Shown here piece by piece: positions 19,459 to 27,932 of a stretch of 64,000 nucleotides of DNA. The translations under genes and the position numbers were made by a program. Origin of the DNA: Larkinella sp965227735 (lineage in GTDB: Bacteria > Bacteroidota > Bacteroidia > Cytophagales > Spirosomataceae). How positions within the stretch are numbered: the stretch's first letter is position 1; every line of letters begins with the position of its first letter. The notes beneath the pieces are model-generated. The model ran no database searches. It was not told the origin of the DNA and saw only the letters and a list, made by a program, of their open reading frames with translations. The DNA lies in NCBI RefSeq assembly GCF_965227735.1, contig NZ_OZ245776.1:1674001-1738000 (forward strand). Reading direction: 5' to 3'.

Positions 19459-19632
19459 ACGAATGGTCATCAGCCCACTGCTTTAGCTGTGGGTAACGCG
19501 AAAAGTAATCTCATGCTAACAGAACCGTTTGAACGGTTTAATCGGCCAGCAAACCGTTCAAACGGTTCCGGAATAATTCCGTTTCGTTTCAATTTACCCC
19601 ACAGCTAAAGCAGTGGGCTGATGACCATTCGT
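19459..19632. mobile_element. MITE/REPIN-like element with nested inverted repeats
   Basis: This element of about 174 bp has 38-39-bp terminal inverted repeats (19459-19496 and 19594-19632). They match except for one extra C in the right arm. Inside lies a second pair of near-palindromes (19523-19539 and 19551-19567) built on AACCGTTTGAACGGTT. It contains no reading frame. It occupies part of the 458-bp gap 19317-19774, and I see nothing else convincing in that gap. The structure resembles REP doublets mobilised by RAYT (IS200/IS605-related) transposases; none is encoded here. Confidence 0.7.
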
Positions 19633-19774
19633 TGGCAGTTATTTTGTTTAAATCAATCAGCCGACTTCCGTTAAAATATTGCTTAGAAATGAGAATAAAC
19701 GAACAGAGCAAGGAAGAGGAAAAAATCGGCCTTTTCCTTGCTCATGCGTCAGTGCAGCCCAATAAAACCGGTTT

Positions 19775-20149
19775 CTATTTCAGCCGTTTTGCCTTGGCTT
19801 CAAAGCTGTTCATCAAGGTGCCTTTGAGGTTGTCGTCGTCTACCTTCGTCAAATCGATGGTCACATCGTAGCCCTGGGCCGTAAACGCCATCGACAGGTT
19901 GTCGCCTTTTTCATCGAGGGTGGTTATGGGAATTTTCGCCGTCGAATCGGTTGCGTTGATGAGCTGACCGGTCAACTTGCCGTCTTTCCGAACCAGATCC
20001 GCCGTCAATATAGAATTGCCATTGGGGGTCCCAATAATGGTAATTTCCCATTTCCCGGCGAAAAAGTCAGGGGGTGTTGTGGTTTGAGAAAAGCTCCGGG
20101 CGCAAACGCTCAGGAGGAAAATGAACAGAAACAGGCTTACTTTTTTCAT
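19775..20149 (-). CDS. Small secreted protein of unknown function
   Basis: This 124-residue protein has a signal peptide (about 1-22, ending RSFSQ). The mature part of about 100 residues looks all-beta: FFAGKWEITI opens a series of strands with a DGKLTGQLI turn. The pattern recalls small beta-barrel or lipocalin-like domains, but no family is recognised. It lies 35 bases downstream of the ThuA/dehydrogenase fusion gene on the same strand and is probably co-transcribed. It may bind a product of that enzyme; this is a guess from position. Confidence 0.75.
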   Translation of the reverse strand: MKKVSLFLFIFLLSVCARSFSQTTTPPDFFAGKWEITIIGTPNGNSILTADLVRKDGKLTGQLINATDSTAKIPITTLDEKGDNLSMAFTAQGYDVTIDLTKVDDDNLKGTLMNSFEAKAKRLK

Positions 20150-20184
20150 GACTAGATTGGTTTAAACGTGAAACTTCTGGCGTA

Positions 20185-23100
20185 CTACTTGTCCCCTTTG
20201 AAAGACATGCCCTGAACCTCAAGGGTTAACGAGGTAACTTTTTTGTCGGCACCGCGACTAAATTTGAACACGGAATCATTTCCGCCTTTAAATTCATCGG
20301 TTCCAGGCCCGGGCGTGAGCTCGCCTTCCTTATCACCCGCCTTCATGGACAGCCGTCCTGCTTTGGGGGTAATTTCGATGTACTCAAACGGAAGCCCGGA
20401 CATCCTGTATTTCCCAGCATACGCTTCCAGATCCTGAGCCGACAAACCAGATGGTGTAGACGTTGGTGTCGAAGCCGGTTTTGCACTGGTTTCCGCTGAC
20501 TGGCGCGTTTGGAATTCCAGATCGATCACAACAAACAAGGCCTGACCGGCGGGGGCTTTATCATTCTTAAAGACCAGATACACATCGTGAAGTCCCGTGG
20601 CGTCCGACAGTTTAGCCACCACCGGCGGGGGCATGCTGGTGACACTCCCGCCCTCACCCGGCGAAATGAAGGCGGTTTCGCCGACGAGTTTGCCGGTTGG
20701 TTCATCCAGCCGCACCTCGATCGTGCCACCAGCCGCGTTCAACTGGGATTTTGGTGCCGAAGCGGTAAATTTAATCTGTTCGATACCGGTTAAATCCAGG
20801 TTACTGAACCCAATACTCGAGTTTTTGACCGAGGCAATGATGACGGTGCCGTATTTCATGACACCTTCGATTTTGTCGGCTTTCCCGGCGGGGAGCTTCG
20901 CACTGCGCAACACCAGCGTTTTTTCGGCTGTAATCGCGGGAATACCGGGGCTGCCTTTGTCCCGATAAGCCGCCCGAACCAGATACCGGCCTTCGCCCTT
21001 GTCACCCGCGGGTAGATTCATGGTATATCTTCCCTTAACCGGCAGCGAAGGAGAAGCCTGCTTCTTTTCGGCCAGACTCAGGATGTAGCGCACCATTTCC
21101 TGCGCATCGGTCTGCGACAATTGGGGGTGGGCACTCATGGCGACATCACCCCAAACGCCACCACCACCGGAGATCACTTTTTTGGCCAGACGCTCGGCGG
21201 CACCGGCATCGCCTTTGTATTTCAGAGCAACTTGCTCATAAGCAGGCCCCACCGATTTTTTATCGACACTATGACAGGCCTTGCAATCACTGCTCTCCAT
21301 CAATTTGAGCCCTTTGACGACCTGCGCGGACGCATCGGCGCTGCGGTGTCCCTGCGCAATCTCCGCCAGATCGTAACCCTCGGCTAAATAATCGATATTG
21401 ACGGCGACTTCACTGGGTCTGATTTTCCCGCTGGCCAGACTGCCATCTTCCTTGTCCTGAACCTTCACTTCATAGGCAAACGGTTGTCCCGGAAAGAAAA
21501 AGGTCTGGTTGCTGTTTTTGGTTTCGAATGCCAGCACCGGTTCTTCATTTCCGGCCATAATTTCCAGGGTCCGGCTGCTGCGGCCGCCTTTGGCATCGGT
21601 TACCGTCAACGTGGCTTTGTAAATCCCGGCTTTGTCGAAGCTAACAGTCGGGTTCGCTACCGGGAAGGTTCGGACGGCACCGCCAGCCTGGGGTCGAACC
21701 GTCCAGATGTAGGTCAGGGCATCGTTGTCAAAATCCCTGGTGCCTTCCGACGAAAGCCGGGCTTTGAACGGGATCGAACCTCCTTTTTTGGACGTAGCGA
21801 CCTGGACGAGCGGTTTGCGGTTGCCGCCATTGTACTCAATCCGTACCAGTCGGGCGTCGTCGTTCTGCGTAAACCAGCCGCTCCCGTATTCCAGCATGTA
21901 CAGATCGCCGTCCGGGCCAAACTCGATATCCACCGGATTGGAGAATTTATAGCCGGGCATCAGCCGCTCCATCGACGCATAATTGCCGTTCGCGTCCAGC
22001 GTCACCGCCATCAGCCAGCCGCGCATCCATTCGTAGATGATCAGTTTCCCATCGTAATAATCCGGGAAAGGCCGCTTCGCCTGCGTGAACTGGTCCCGGT
22101 GAAAAACCGGCCCGGCCATCGCCGAACGACCACCGGCTCCCATCAGCGGAAACTCTTTGGATTCGGCGTACGGGTACCAGATGAAGGCTTTCTGAGCCGG
22201 TGGCAACTGGTTTAAGCCGGTGTTATTGACCGAATTGTTGACCGGTTTTTCGGGATCGTAGAGCGCGCCGGACTGGCCGGTGGCAAAGTCGTACCGGAAA
22301 TAGGGTTTATTATCGCCGACGAAATACGGCCAGCCGTAATTCCCGGCTTTCCGCGCCTGTCCGATTTCATCCTGACCGGCAGGGCCGCGTTTTTCGCCCG
22401 GTTGTCCCGCATCCGGACCAATATCGCCCCAGTAGAGAAAACCGGTTTTGGAATCGACCGAGATGCGGAATGGATTCCGGTGGCCCATCGTGTAGATTTC
22501 CGGCCGGGTTCGGCGGGCGTCCCCGTTCGGCGTTCCTTTTGGAAAAAGGTTGCCTTCCGGGATGGTGTAAGAACCGTCAGTTTCCGGATGAATCCGCAGG
22601 ATTTTGCCGCGCAGATCGTTCGTGTTGGCCGAGGTCATCTGGGCATCGAAGGGCGACCGACCGGGGCGCTCATCCGCCGGGCTGTAGCCGTTGGATTGCT
22701 GCGGATTGATGTTGTCGCCGGTCGACAGGTATAAATTTCCGTGGGAATCAAACGTCAATGAACCACCCGCATGACCGCTGATTTCGCGTTGCGTCGCCAC
22801 ATCCAGAATGACTTTTTTAGAACTCATCACCAGTTCGTCGCCTTTCAACTCGTAGCGGACCAGACTGTTTTTAGCGGCTGTACCTTCGGGCGAATAATAC
22901 AGGTAAATCCAGTGGTTCTGCGCAAAATGGGGATCTTTGGTCAGACTCAGCAAACCGCCTTCGTCTTCGCCAACTTTTCCCTCTTTGTCAGTGACTTTGG
23001 TGTTCACCGGAATGTGCGCAATGACTTTGATTTTGCCGGTCGTGGGGCTATAGAGCTTAACATTCCCCCGGCGCTCCACAAACAACACGCGGTTATCCGG

Positions 23101-23976
23101 CAACACGGTCAACTCCATCGGCTCGTCAAGTTTCTCGCCCAACACCACTTTTGAAAACCGGTTTTCTTCGGGCAGTCGTTTCGTTTTTGCTTTGGTATAG
23201 TCCAGCGGTTTTGGCGAATCGCCCCCCATCGCGTAGTGTAACCCGGCTCCCAGGTGCTTCAAAAACAGCGGTTCCGAAAAGCTGGCGTCGGTGTGGCCCC
23301 CCGCCGTGTAGAACGAACGTCCGCCGTCGAATTCCTGATACCAGGCCATCGGGTGATTGTCGCCGTTGGTGCCGCCCTGATAGGTTTTTTCATCGATGGT
23401 CATCAGGACGTGCAAGGCCGGACTGATGTTTTTAAAGGAATAAAATTCGTCTTCCCGCTCCCAGCGTTCCGGCAGAAACCGGGTAGACGGGTGGTTTTTG
23501 TCCACCACCACAAAGGTTCCCTTCTGGATGTTGTTGGGCATCGGATGGTTGGCAAACCAGGCGCCGGCCAATTGATTGTACCAAGGCCAGTCGTACTCGG
23601 TATCCGTCGCCGAGTGAATGCCCATGTAACCTCCGCCCGACTGGATGTAGCGTTCAAAAGCGTTCTGCTGCTGGGCGTTCAGTACGTCGCCGGTGGTGCT
23701 CAAAAAGACGACCGCCCGGTAGCGTTTCAGATTTTCTTCGTTGAAGCGGCCCCCGTCTTCCGTGGTATCGACGGCGAATCCCTGTGCTTTACCCAGTTGG
23801 AAAATAGCTTTCTGACCCGCCCCGATAGACGCATGACGAAAGGCCAGCGTTTTACTGAACACCAGAATGCGGGGTGGGTCTTTGACGAACCCATACGACC
23901 AAAGTCCGGTGGCTAAAAAGCCCACCAGCACAACTCCGACCAACCAGCGGAGGGAATAAGGAATACGTTTTTTCAT
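20185..23976 (-). CDS. ThuA / PQQ-type sugar dehydrogenase / PKD / cytochrome c fusion protein
   Basis: This 1263-residue exported protein has a signal or anchor helix at about 10-30. A ThuA-like domain follows (about 33-250, GGGYMGIHSATDTEYDW). Next is a six-bladed sugar-dehydrogenase propeller (about 270-720, DEPMELTVLPDNRVLFVERR, ISGHAGGSLTFDSHGNLYLS). Then come a PKD domain (about 730-820), a mono-heme cytochrome c with CKACH at 898-902, a carbohydrate-binding-like region and a DUF3471-like tail. The design suggests periplasmic sugar oxidation with electrons passed to the built-in heme. It is divergent from the Nudix-type regulator and shares its operator region. Confidence 0.85.
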   Translation of the reverse strand: MKKRIPYSLRWLVGVVLVGFLATGLWSYGFVKDPPRILVFSKTLAFRHASIGAGQKAIFQLGKAQGFAVDTTEDGGRFNEENLKRYRAVVFLSTTGDVLNAQQQNAFERYIQSGGGYMGIHSATDTEYDWPWYNQLAGAWFANHPMPNNIQKGTFVVVDKNHPSTRFLPERWEREDEFYSFKNISPALHVLMTIDEKTYQGGTNGDNHPMAWYQEFDGGRSFYTAGGHTDASFSEPLFLKHLGAGLHYAMGGDSPKPLDYTKAKTKRLPEENRFSKVVLGEKLDEPMELTVLPDNRVLFVERRGNVKLYSPTTGKIKVIAHIPVNTKVTDKEGKVGEDEGGLLSLTKDPHFAQNHWIYLYYSPEGTAAKNSLVRYELKGDELVMSSKKVILDVATQREISGHAGGSLTFDSHGNLYLSTGDNINPQQSNGYSPADERPGRSPFDAQMTSANTNDLRGKILRIHPETDGSYTIPEGNLFPKGTPNGDARRTRPEIYTMGHRNPFRISVDSKTGFLYWGDIGPDAGQPGEKRGPAGQDEIGQARKAGNYGWPYFVGDNKPYFRYDFATGQSGALYDPEKPVNNSVNNTGLNQLPPAQKAFIWYPYAESKEFPLMGAGGRSAMAGPVFHRDQFTQAKRPFPDYYDGKLIIYEWMRGWLMAVTLDANGNYASMERLMPGYKFSNPVDIEFGPDGDLYMLEYGSGWFTQNDDARLVRIEYNGGNRKPLVQVATSKKGGSIPFKARLSSEGTRDFDNDALTYIWTVRPQAGGAVRTFPVANPTVSFDKAGIYKATLTVTDAKGGRSSRTLEIMAGNEEPVLAFETKNSNQTFFFPGQPFAYEVKVQDKEDGSLASGKIRPSEVAVNIDYLAEGYDLAEIAQGHRSADASAQVVKGLKLMESSDCKACHSVDKKSVGPAYEQVALKYKGDAGAAERLAKKVISGGGGVWGDVAMSAHPQLSQTDAQEMVRYILSLAEKKQASPSLPVKGRYTMNLPAGDKGEGRYLVRAAYRDKGSPGIPAITAEKTLVLRSAKLPAGKADKIEGVMKYGTVIIASVKNSSIGFSNLDLTGIEQIKFTASAPKSQLNAAGGTIEVRLDEPTGKLVGETAFISPGEGGSVTSMPPPVVAKLSDATGLHDVYLVFKNDKAPAGQALFVVIDLEFQTRQSAETSAKPASTPTSTPSGLSAQDLEAYAGKYRMSGLPFEYIEITPKAGRLSMKAGDKEGELTPGPGTDEFKGGNDSVFKFSRGADKKVTSLTLEVQGMSFKGDK

Positions 23977-24025
23977 CGCTTTTGAATGGACTTATTACCG
24001 TATAAAATTGAACTAATCTCTAAAG

Positions 24026-24080
24026 CGTAAATTTTACGAAATAAAGATAGAATGCTTTATTGTATTTCGTAAATTTTACG
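24026..24080. promoter_or_regulatory. Twin operator palindromes between dehydrogenase fusion and Nudix regulator
   Basis: CGTAAATTTTACG occurs twice exactly, at 24026-24038 and 24068-24080. Each is a 13-bp palindrome around a central T. The starts are 42 bases apart, almost exactly four helical turns, so two dimers would bind the same DNA face. The pair lies in the 129-bp gap between divergent genes, the expected place for autoregulation by the NrtR/AraR-like protein at 24106. A TACCTTTG box at 24094-24101 resembles a -7 element but is only 4 bases from the ATG. Confidence 0.65.
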
Positions 24081-24105
24081 GAATAATTTTTTTTACCTTT
24101 GGCTT

Positions 24106-24882
24106 ATGAACTCGGAAGAAGAAGTAAACGACTTTGTTAAAAACGGCCATCAACAGTATCTGCCCCACCTCAGCATCGACCCGGTCATTTTTGGCTACCA
24201 CGATCAACAACTCAAACTATTACTCCACAAGTGGATCGGACTGGATGGCTGGGGGCTACCGGGCGGTTTTATTCAGCGGAGGGAACCGTTGAGCCAGGCC
24301 GCCCACCGCATTTTACAGGAGCGAACGGGTCTGGAAGACGTATTCCTGCAACAGTTCTACGTTTTTGGGGATTCACCCTACCGGCTCCAGGAGCGAAGCG
24401 CCCGTGAGTTTACTGAAAAATACGGCCTCGTCGTTGAAAAGGATAACTGGCTGTTCGAACGAACGTTATCGATTGGCTATTTTGCCCTGGTGGATTATTC
24501 GAAGGTGAGCGTCCGGACGGATTTTTTCACGACTGAATATCGCTGGTGGGATGTTAGTGACATTCCTCCGCTTTTATTCGACCAGAACGAGGTAGTGGAA
24601 AAGGCTCTGGCAACCCTTCGGCTTCAGATTTATCACCAGCCGATCGGGCTCAATCTGTTACCCGAAAAATTCACCCTGGCGGAAATCCATTCGCTGTATG
24701 AGACGATTTTGGGTAAGGAACTGGACCAGCGGAATTTTGCTAAAAAGCTCGTGAGTTTGGGGCTAATCAAAAAACTGGCAGAACAGCGGGCCATTGGTCC
24801 TCACCGGTCTCCGTATCTGTATCAATTTGAAAAGGAAGCCTATGAGGATGCCCTGAAACAGGGAATCGTGCATACCTACTAA
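24106..24882 (+). CDS. Nudix-domain transcriptional regulator (NrtR/AraR-like)
   Basis: This 258-residue protein has an N-terminal Nudix fold (about 20-160). Its C-terminal winged helix of about 80 residues includes EKFTLAEIHSLYETILGKEL and DQRNFAKKLVSLGLIKKL. In the Nudix box (GGFIQRRE then HRILQERTGL) the canonical R-E-x-x-E-E has become R-I-L-Q-E-R, so metal-dependent hydrolysis is probably lost. That is typical of regulators that use the fold as a ligand sensor, such as AraR of Bacteroides. The adjacent twin palindromes and divergent sugar dehydrogenase gene suggest control of sugar metabolism. The effector is unknown. Confidence 0.88.
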   Translation: MNSEEEVNDFVKNGHQQYLPHLSIDPVIFGYHDQQLKLLLHKWIGLDGWGLPGGFIQRREPLSQAAHRILQERTGLEDVFLQQFYVFGDSPYRLQERSAREFTEKYGLVVEKDNWLFERTLSIGYFALVDYSKVSVRTDFFTTEYRWWDVSDIPPLLFDQNEVVEKALATLRLQIYHQPIGLNLLPEKFTLAEIHSLYETILGKELDQRNFAKKLVSLGLIKKLAEQRAIGPHRSPYLYQFEKEAYEDALKQGIVHTY

Positions 24883-24921
24883 GAGCGAACGGGCCGGGCG
24901 TACGGCTCTTCGCAGGTATGC
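24870..24921. terminator. Nested hairpin between convergent genes
   Basis: Outer arms GCATACCT (24870-24877) and AGGTATGC (24914-24921) enclose inner arms AAGAGC (24881-24886) and GCTCTT (24905-24910). The left arm overlaps the last codons and stop of the Nudix gene. It sits 11 bases from the end of the convergent SYLF gene and could end both transcripts. Confidence 0.45.
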
Positions 24922-24931
24922 CGACCGGTTT

Positions 24932-25627
24932 TTACTTCAGTTTTTTCAGCGTACTTTTCAACTCCTGTACTTCTCCGGACGTGCTGCCGGAGCTGTTAAA
25001 CAGGGTGTTGGCGTTCTCAAACTCCTCATAAAAGGCGGTGTTGGCATCCCTATCCACCGACAAGGCCGCCCCGTTAAGGGTGATGCCCGCAAACAGCCCT
25101 TTGCTGCGTGAATATGAATACACTTCCGCTTCCAGTTTGGAATCCGTGCTGGCAGTTGAACTTCGCCCCATCGGCCCGGCTGCAACGGACAAATCACCGC
25201 CGAGCGTGAAACTCCCGCTGCTCATGTCGAGCAACGTCTTGCTGCTTTTAAAAACCAGCACCAAATCCACCGCCTGAACGCCGATCTGGAAGCCAAAGCT
25301 TCCGCCCGTTAAGGTTACAAAAACCGGGTCACTCCAGTCGCCCTGTTTATTCCTGACCAGCGCAATCCCTTTGCCTCTTTTCCCGCCCACCACAAAACCG
25401 GCATTGATCAGTTTGGGAATAATGACAATTCCTTCCGAAAGGTCCAGGAGCTTCTGGGGTATGGATTCCTTCATCTGGGTGAACTCCGTCAAAATGGTAT
25501 TGGCGGCTTCGAGTTTGGCGGTTTCTTTCTGACCCGGAGTTCCGGAATTCGGCTGGGCCATCGACGGGGTTGATGCGATACTAAACCCACCAATCGAAAC
25601 GGCGAGCAGGAATGCTTTGAAATTCAT
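24932..25627 (-). CDS. SYLF-domain (Ysc84/DUF500) lipid-binding protein
   Basis: This 231-residue protein has a signal peptide ending TPSMAQ (about 1-24). The SYLF core includes IPQKLLDLSEGIVIIPKLI, GGSFGFQIGVQAVDLVLVF and a C-terminal YSYSRSKGLFAGITLNGA. In eukaryotes this fold binds phosphoinositides. Bacterial secreted members are poorly studied but may bind lipids in the envelope. It stands alone between the Nudix regulator (convergent) and the patatin gene (same strand, about 200 bases upstream). Confidence 0.9.
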   Translation of the reverse strand: MNFKAFLLAVSIGGFSIASTPSMAQPNSGTPGQKETAKLEAANTILTEFTQMKESIPQKLLDLSEGIVIIPKLINAGFVVGGKRGKGIALVRNKQGDWSDPVFVTLTGGSFGFQIGVQAVDLVLVFKSSKTLLDMSSGSFTLGGDLSVAAGPMGRSSTASTDSKLEAEVYSYSRSKGLFAGITLNGAALSVDRDANTAFYEEFENANTLFNSSGSTSGEVQELKSTLKKLK

Positions 25628-25828
25628 GATACTTTAAGTGTAAAGTGTACGGTTTGCCTTAGCCCAGAAACGGATTATCCGGCAACCGGTCGGTGGTTGT
25701 ATGGGAAGATCTCCTTTGCTGTTGTCAACGAATCGCAACCGAACGATAGTACCCGGTTTTGTTTTTTAACAGAATTTAAGACCCAAAGCGATGCCGACTG
25801 GCAAAACCGCGGGCGACGCGACGGGTTG

Positions 25829-27727
25829 TCACCGCTCTTCGGAAGGTTCTCCCCGAAACAGGGCCTGCTCGTCGGCACTCCTGCTTTTCAGGACGATCAT
25901 GGCATGTTCGTAGCCTTTCTGGACAATTTTATCGAAAGCCGACCACTCCATCAGACCAAAGCGACTTACATCGGGGTTGAAATACAGATCGACATATTGC
26001 CGGATCTGGCTGCGCTGCGACGAGCTGTACAGCAAGGTCGAATTGAGGATAATCGACGCCAGGGAAGGCAGGCGGTATTTCCGCAGCTTTTTGGGCCTAA
26101 ACCGGTCACGAAGCAATTTAGCGGGGCCGGGTATGCTGGCGATGGTCAGTTTCCGCGTTTTTTCAACGACCAGGTCGATGCCAATGATCCGGCCAACGGG
26201 CATTTGCCGCATCACATCGGCCGGAAAATTGTTGAATGTTCCGCCATCGATCAGAAAATCATCGCCGTCGATGACGGGCGGAAACACGCCCGGAATGGCC
26301 GTTGTGGCTTTCAGGTATTTGACCAGCGAACCACGGGTGTGTACCTCCGCACGGGCCTGCGTGTAATTACTGGAAACAACAAACAGGGTCAACCAGCTAT
26401 CTTCCAGATCCGGTTCGTGGTCGTTCAGGAATTCCGTAACGGTATCCCGGATCATCCGTTCCATCCGCTGCCCGCGAATGAGCGAAATCATCGGCAACCA
26501 GTTGTAATCTTTGGTTGGGTTGAAAAAAGCGCCTTTCCGTGCGTGTTTCCGAACGATTTCGGCCGGTTGATCGAACGAAACCGCACTGGCGATCAAACCG
26601 CCAACGCTGGTTCCCCCCACAAAATCGACGGGAATACCGTGTTCTTGAAGTGCTTTCAGAACGCCGACGTGCGCAAATCCCCGGGCGCCCCCTCCGGCCA
26701 GCACCAGACCGATGGCGGTATTGCTTAAAATCCGGCTAAGCCGGGCCAGATCCCGGTCGGAGCCAGCCCGGATGTGGTAATGAGCCCGAATCCGGGGGCG
26801 TTTGCTCAGCCAGCCAGCCGTTTGCCGGGGAATCAGGGTATCGGCCTGATGCACCAGCACCAGGGTTTCCACCTGTCCGGTAATCAGCCCTTTATGATCC
26901 AATTGAATCTCCGGAGGTGTCAGATCGGACGCCTGCTGCGCATCGGCAAACTGCACGATGTCGTCGGCCTGGTGGAGGCAGAATTGCGACCATTCCGTCA
27001 GCAAACCGGTGGGTTCCGGCGGATCTGCTACCAGCAGCAGAAATTCATACTGCGACTCCAGGTGGTCCAGCCACCTGGACAACCTACGAAAAGGCGTCGG
27101 ATCCGCTTCCCGATCCGGGCGTTCATTGGCCTGATGGGAGAACTCGTTCATCCGGTCGCCCGACAGCAGATAGACGCTACCTTTGCTGCGCAAAAGCTCG
27201 TTCAGGTTGCGAGCCATTCCCGCAAGATCGATGGTCGAATGAAGGGCCAGCAGGCAAATCGTGACCGGTTTTTTGTGGGATTTACCCGGCAAGGGCGTAT
27301 TTTTCAGCCGGTAGATAATGCGTTTCGCCATGTTCAGAGCCACCGCAGGATGATGAGCGATGACCTCCTCGAACGCTTTTTTCGAGAGCCTGACCAGGCT
27401 GCTATCCCGCAGCGCAAAAATCGACGCATTCCGGGGATCGCCGGTAATGAGCGCCGTTTCGCCGACGGTTTCACCCCGGATAATTTCACCGATCTTGCGA
27501 AACTCCCCTCCGCCTTTCGTCACCAGTGCCTGCAACCGGCCGCTCATGACAAAATACAGCGAGTCACCGGGGTCATCCTGACGAAAAAGGCAATCGCCAC
27601 CCTGAATTTCAACCCCTTCCAGAAGCGGGGTGATGGTGGATAAAACCGTGTCATCAAAATCACCGAATAATTCGGTCAAACTGCTGTAAAGCAGGTTATT
27701 CTGGAAGGGATCAGGCTGAATTGGCAT
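25829..27727 (-). CDS. Cyclic-nucleotide-domain patatin-like phospholipase (NTE type)
   Basis: This protein has about 632 residues. The ATG at 27727 (MPIQPDPF) is preferred to an upstream start at 27784 that adds an odd hydrophobic stretch. An N-terminal cyclic-nucleotide-binding-like domain spans about 30-140 (GDSLYFVMSGRLQALV, RGETVGETALITGDPR). A middle region follows (about 150-300). The patatin domain has the oxyanion GGGARGFAHVGVL, nucleophile Ser374 in GTSVG and Asp494 in DGG, so the Ser-Asp dyad is intact. The order matches neuropathy target esterase-like lysophospholipases. It probably acts on membrane lipids. Confidence 0.9.
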   Translation of the reverse strand: MPIQPDPFQNNLLYSSLTELFGDFDDTVLSTITPLLEGVEIQGGDCLFRQDDPGDSLYFVMSGRLQALVTKGGGEFRKIGEIIRGETVGETALITGDPRNASIFALRDSSLVRLSKKAFEEVIAHHPAVALNMAKRIIYRLKNTPLPGKSHKKPVTICLLALHSTIDLAGMARNLNELLRSKGSVYLLSGDRMNEFSHQANERPDREADPTPFRRLSRWLDHLESQYEFLLLVADPPEPTGLLTEWSQFCLHQADDIVQFADAQQASDLTPPEIQLDHKGLITGQVETLVLVHQADTLIPRQTAGWLSKRPRIRAHYHIRAGSDRDLARLSRILSNTAIGLVLAGGGARGFAHVGVLKALQEHGIPVDFVGGTSVGGLIASAVSFDQPAEIVRKHARKGAFFNPTKDYNWLPMISLIRGQRMERMIRDTVTEFLNDHEPDLEDSWLTLFVVSSNYTQARAEVHTRGSLVKYLKATTAIPGVFPPVIDGDDFLIDGGTFNNFPADVMRQMPVGRIIGIDLVVEKTRKLTIASIPGPAKLLRDRFRPKKLRKYRLPSLASIILNSTLLYSSSQRSQIRQYVDLYFNPDVSRFGLMEWSAFDKIVQKGYEHAMIVLKSRSADEQALFRGEPSEER

Positions 27728-27932
27728 GGAATTAAAAAAGTAAAAACCGTGATAAAGGAATAGTGGCCCCAAAATAAGATGCAAACCAGTGTTTTACCAG
27801 CGATCGGCGCGCGTGGTCCCAATAAAAGCCATTCTAACCTGAGTATCGCGTTTAATCGTCGTGTATTGTGCAATTTTTAACGGCTTTCATACTAAATTGG
27901 GCCGTTAATCGCCTTATGGTTCCTAAACCTTT

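Noticed and set aside
24094..24101. TACCTTTG as the promoter of the Nudix regulator
   Set aside because: Only four bases before the ATG, which would make the transcript nearly leaderless; mentioned but not listed as a promoter.
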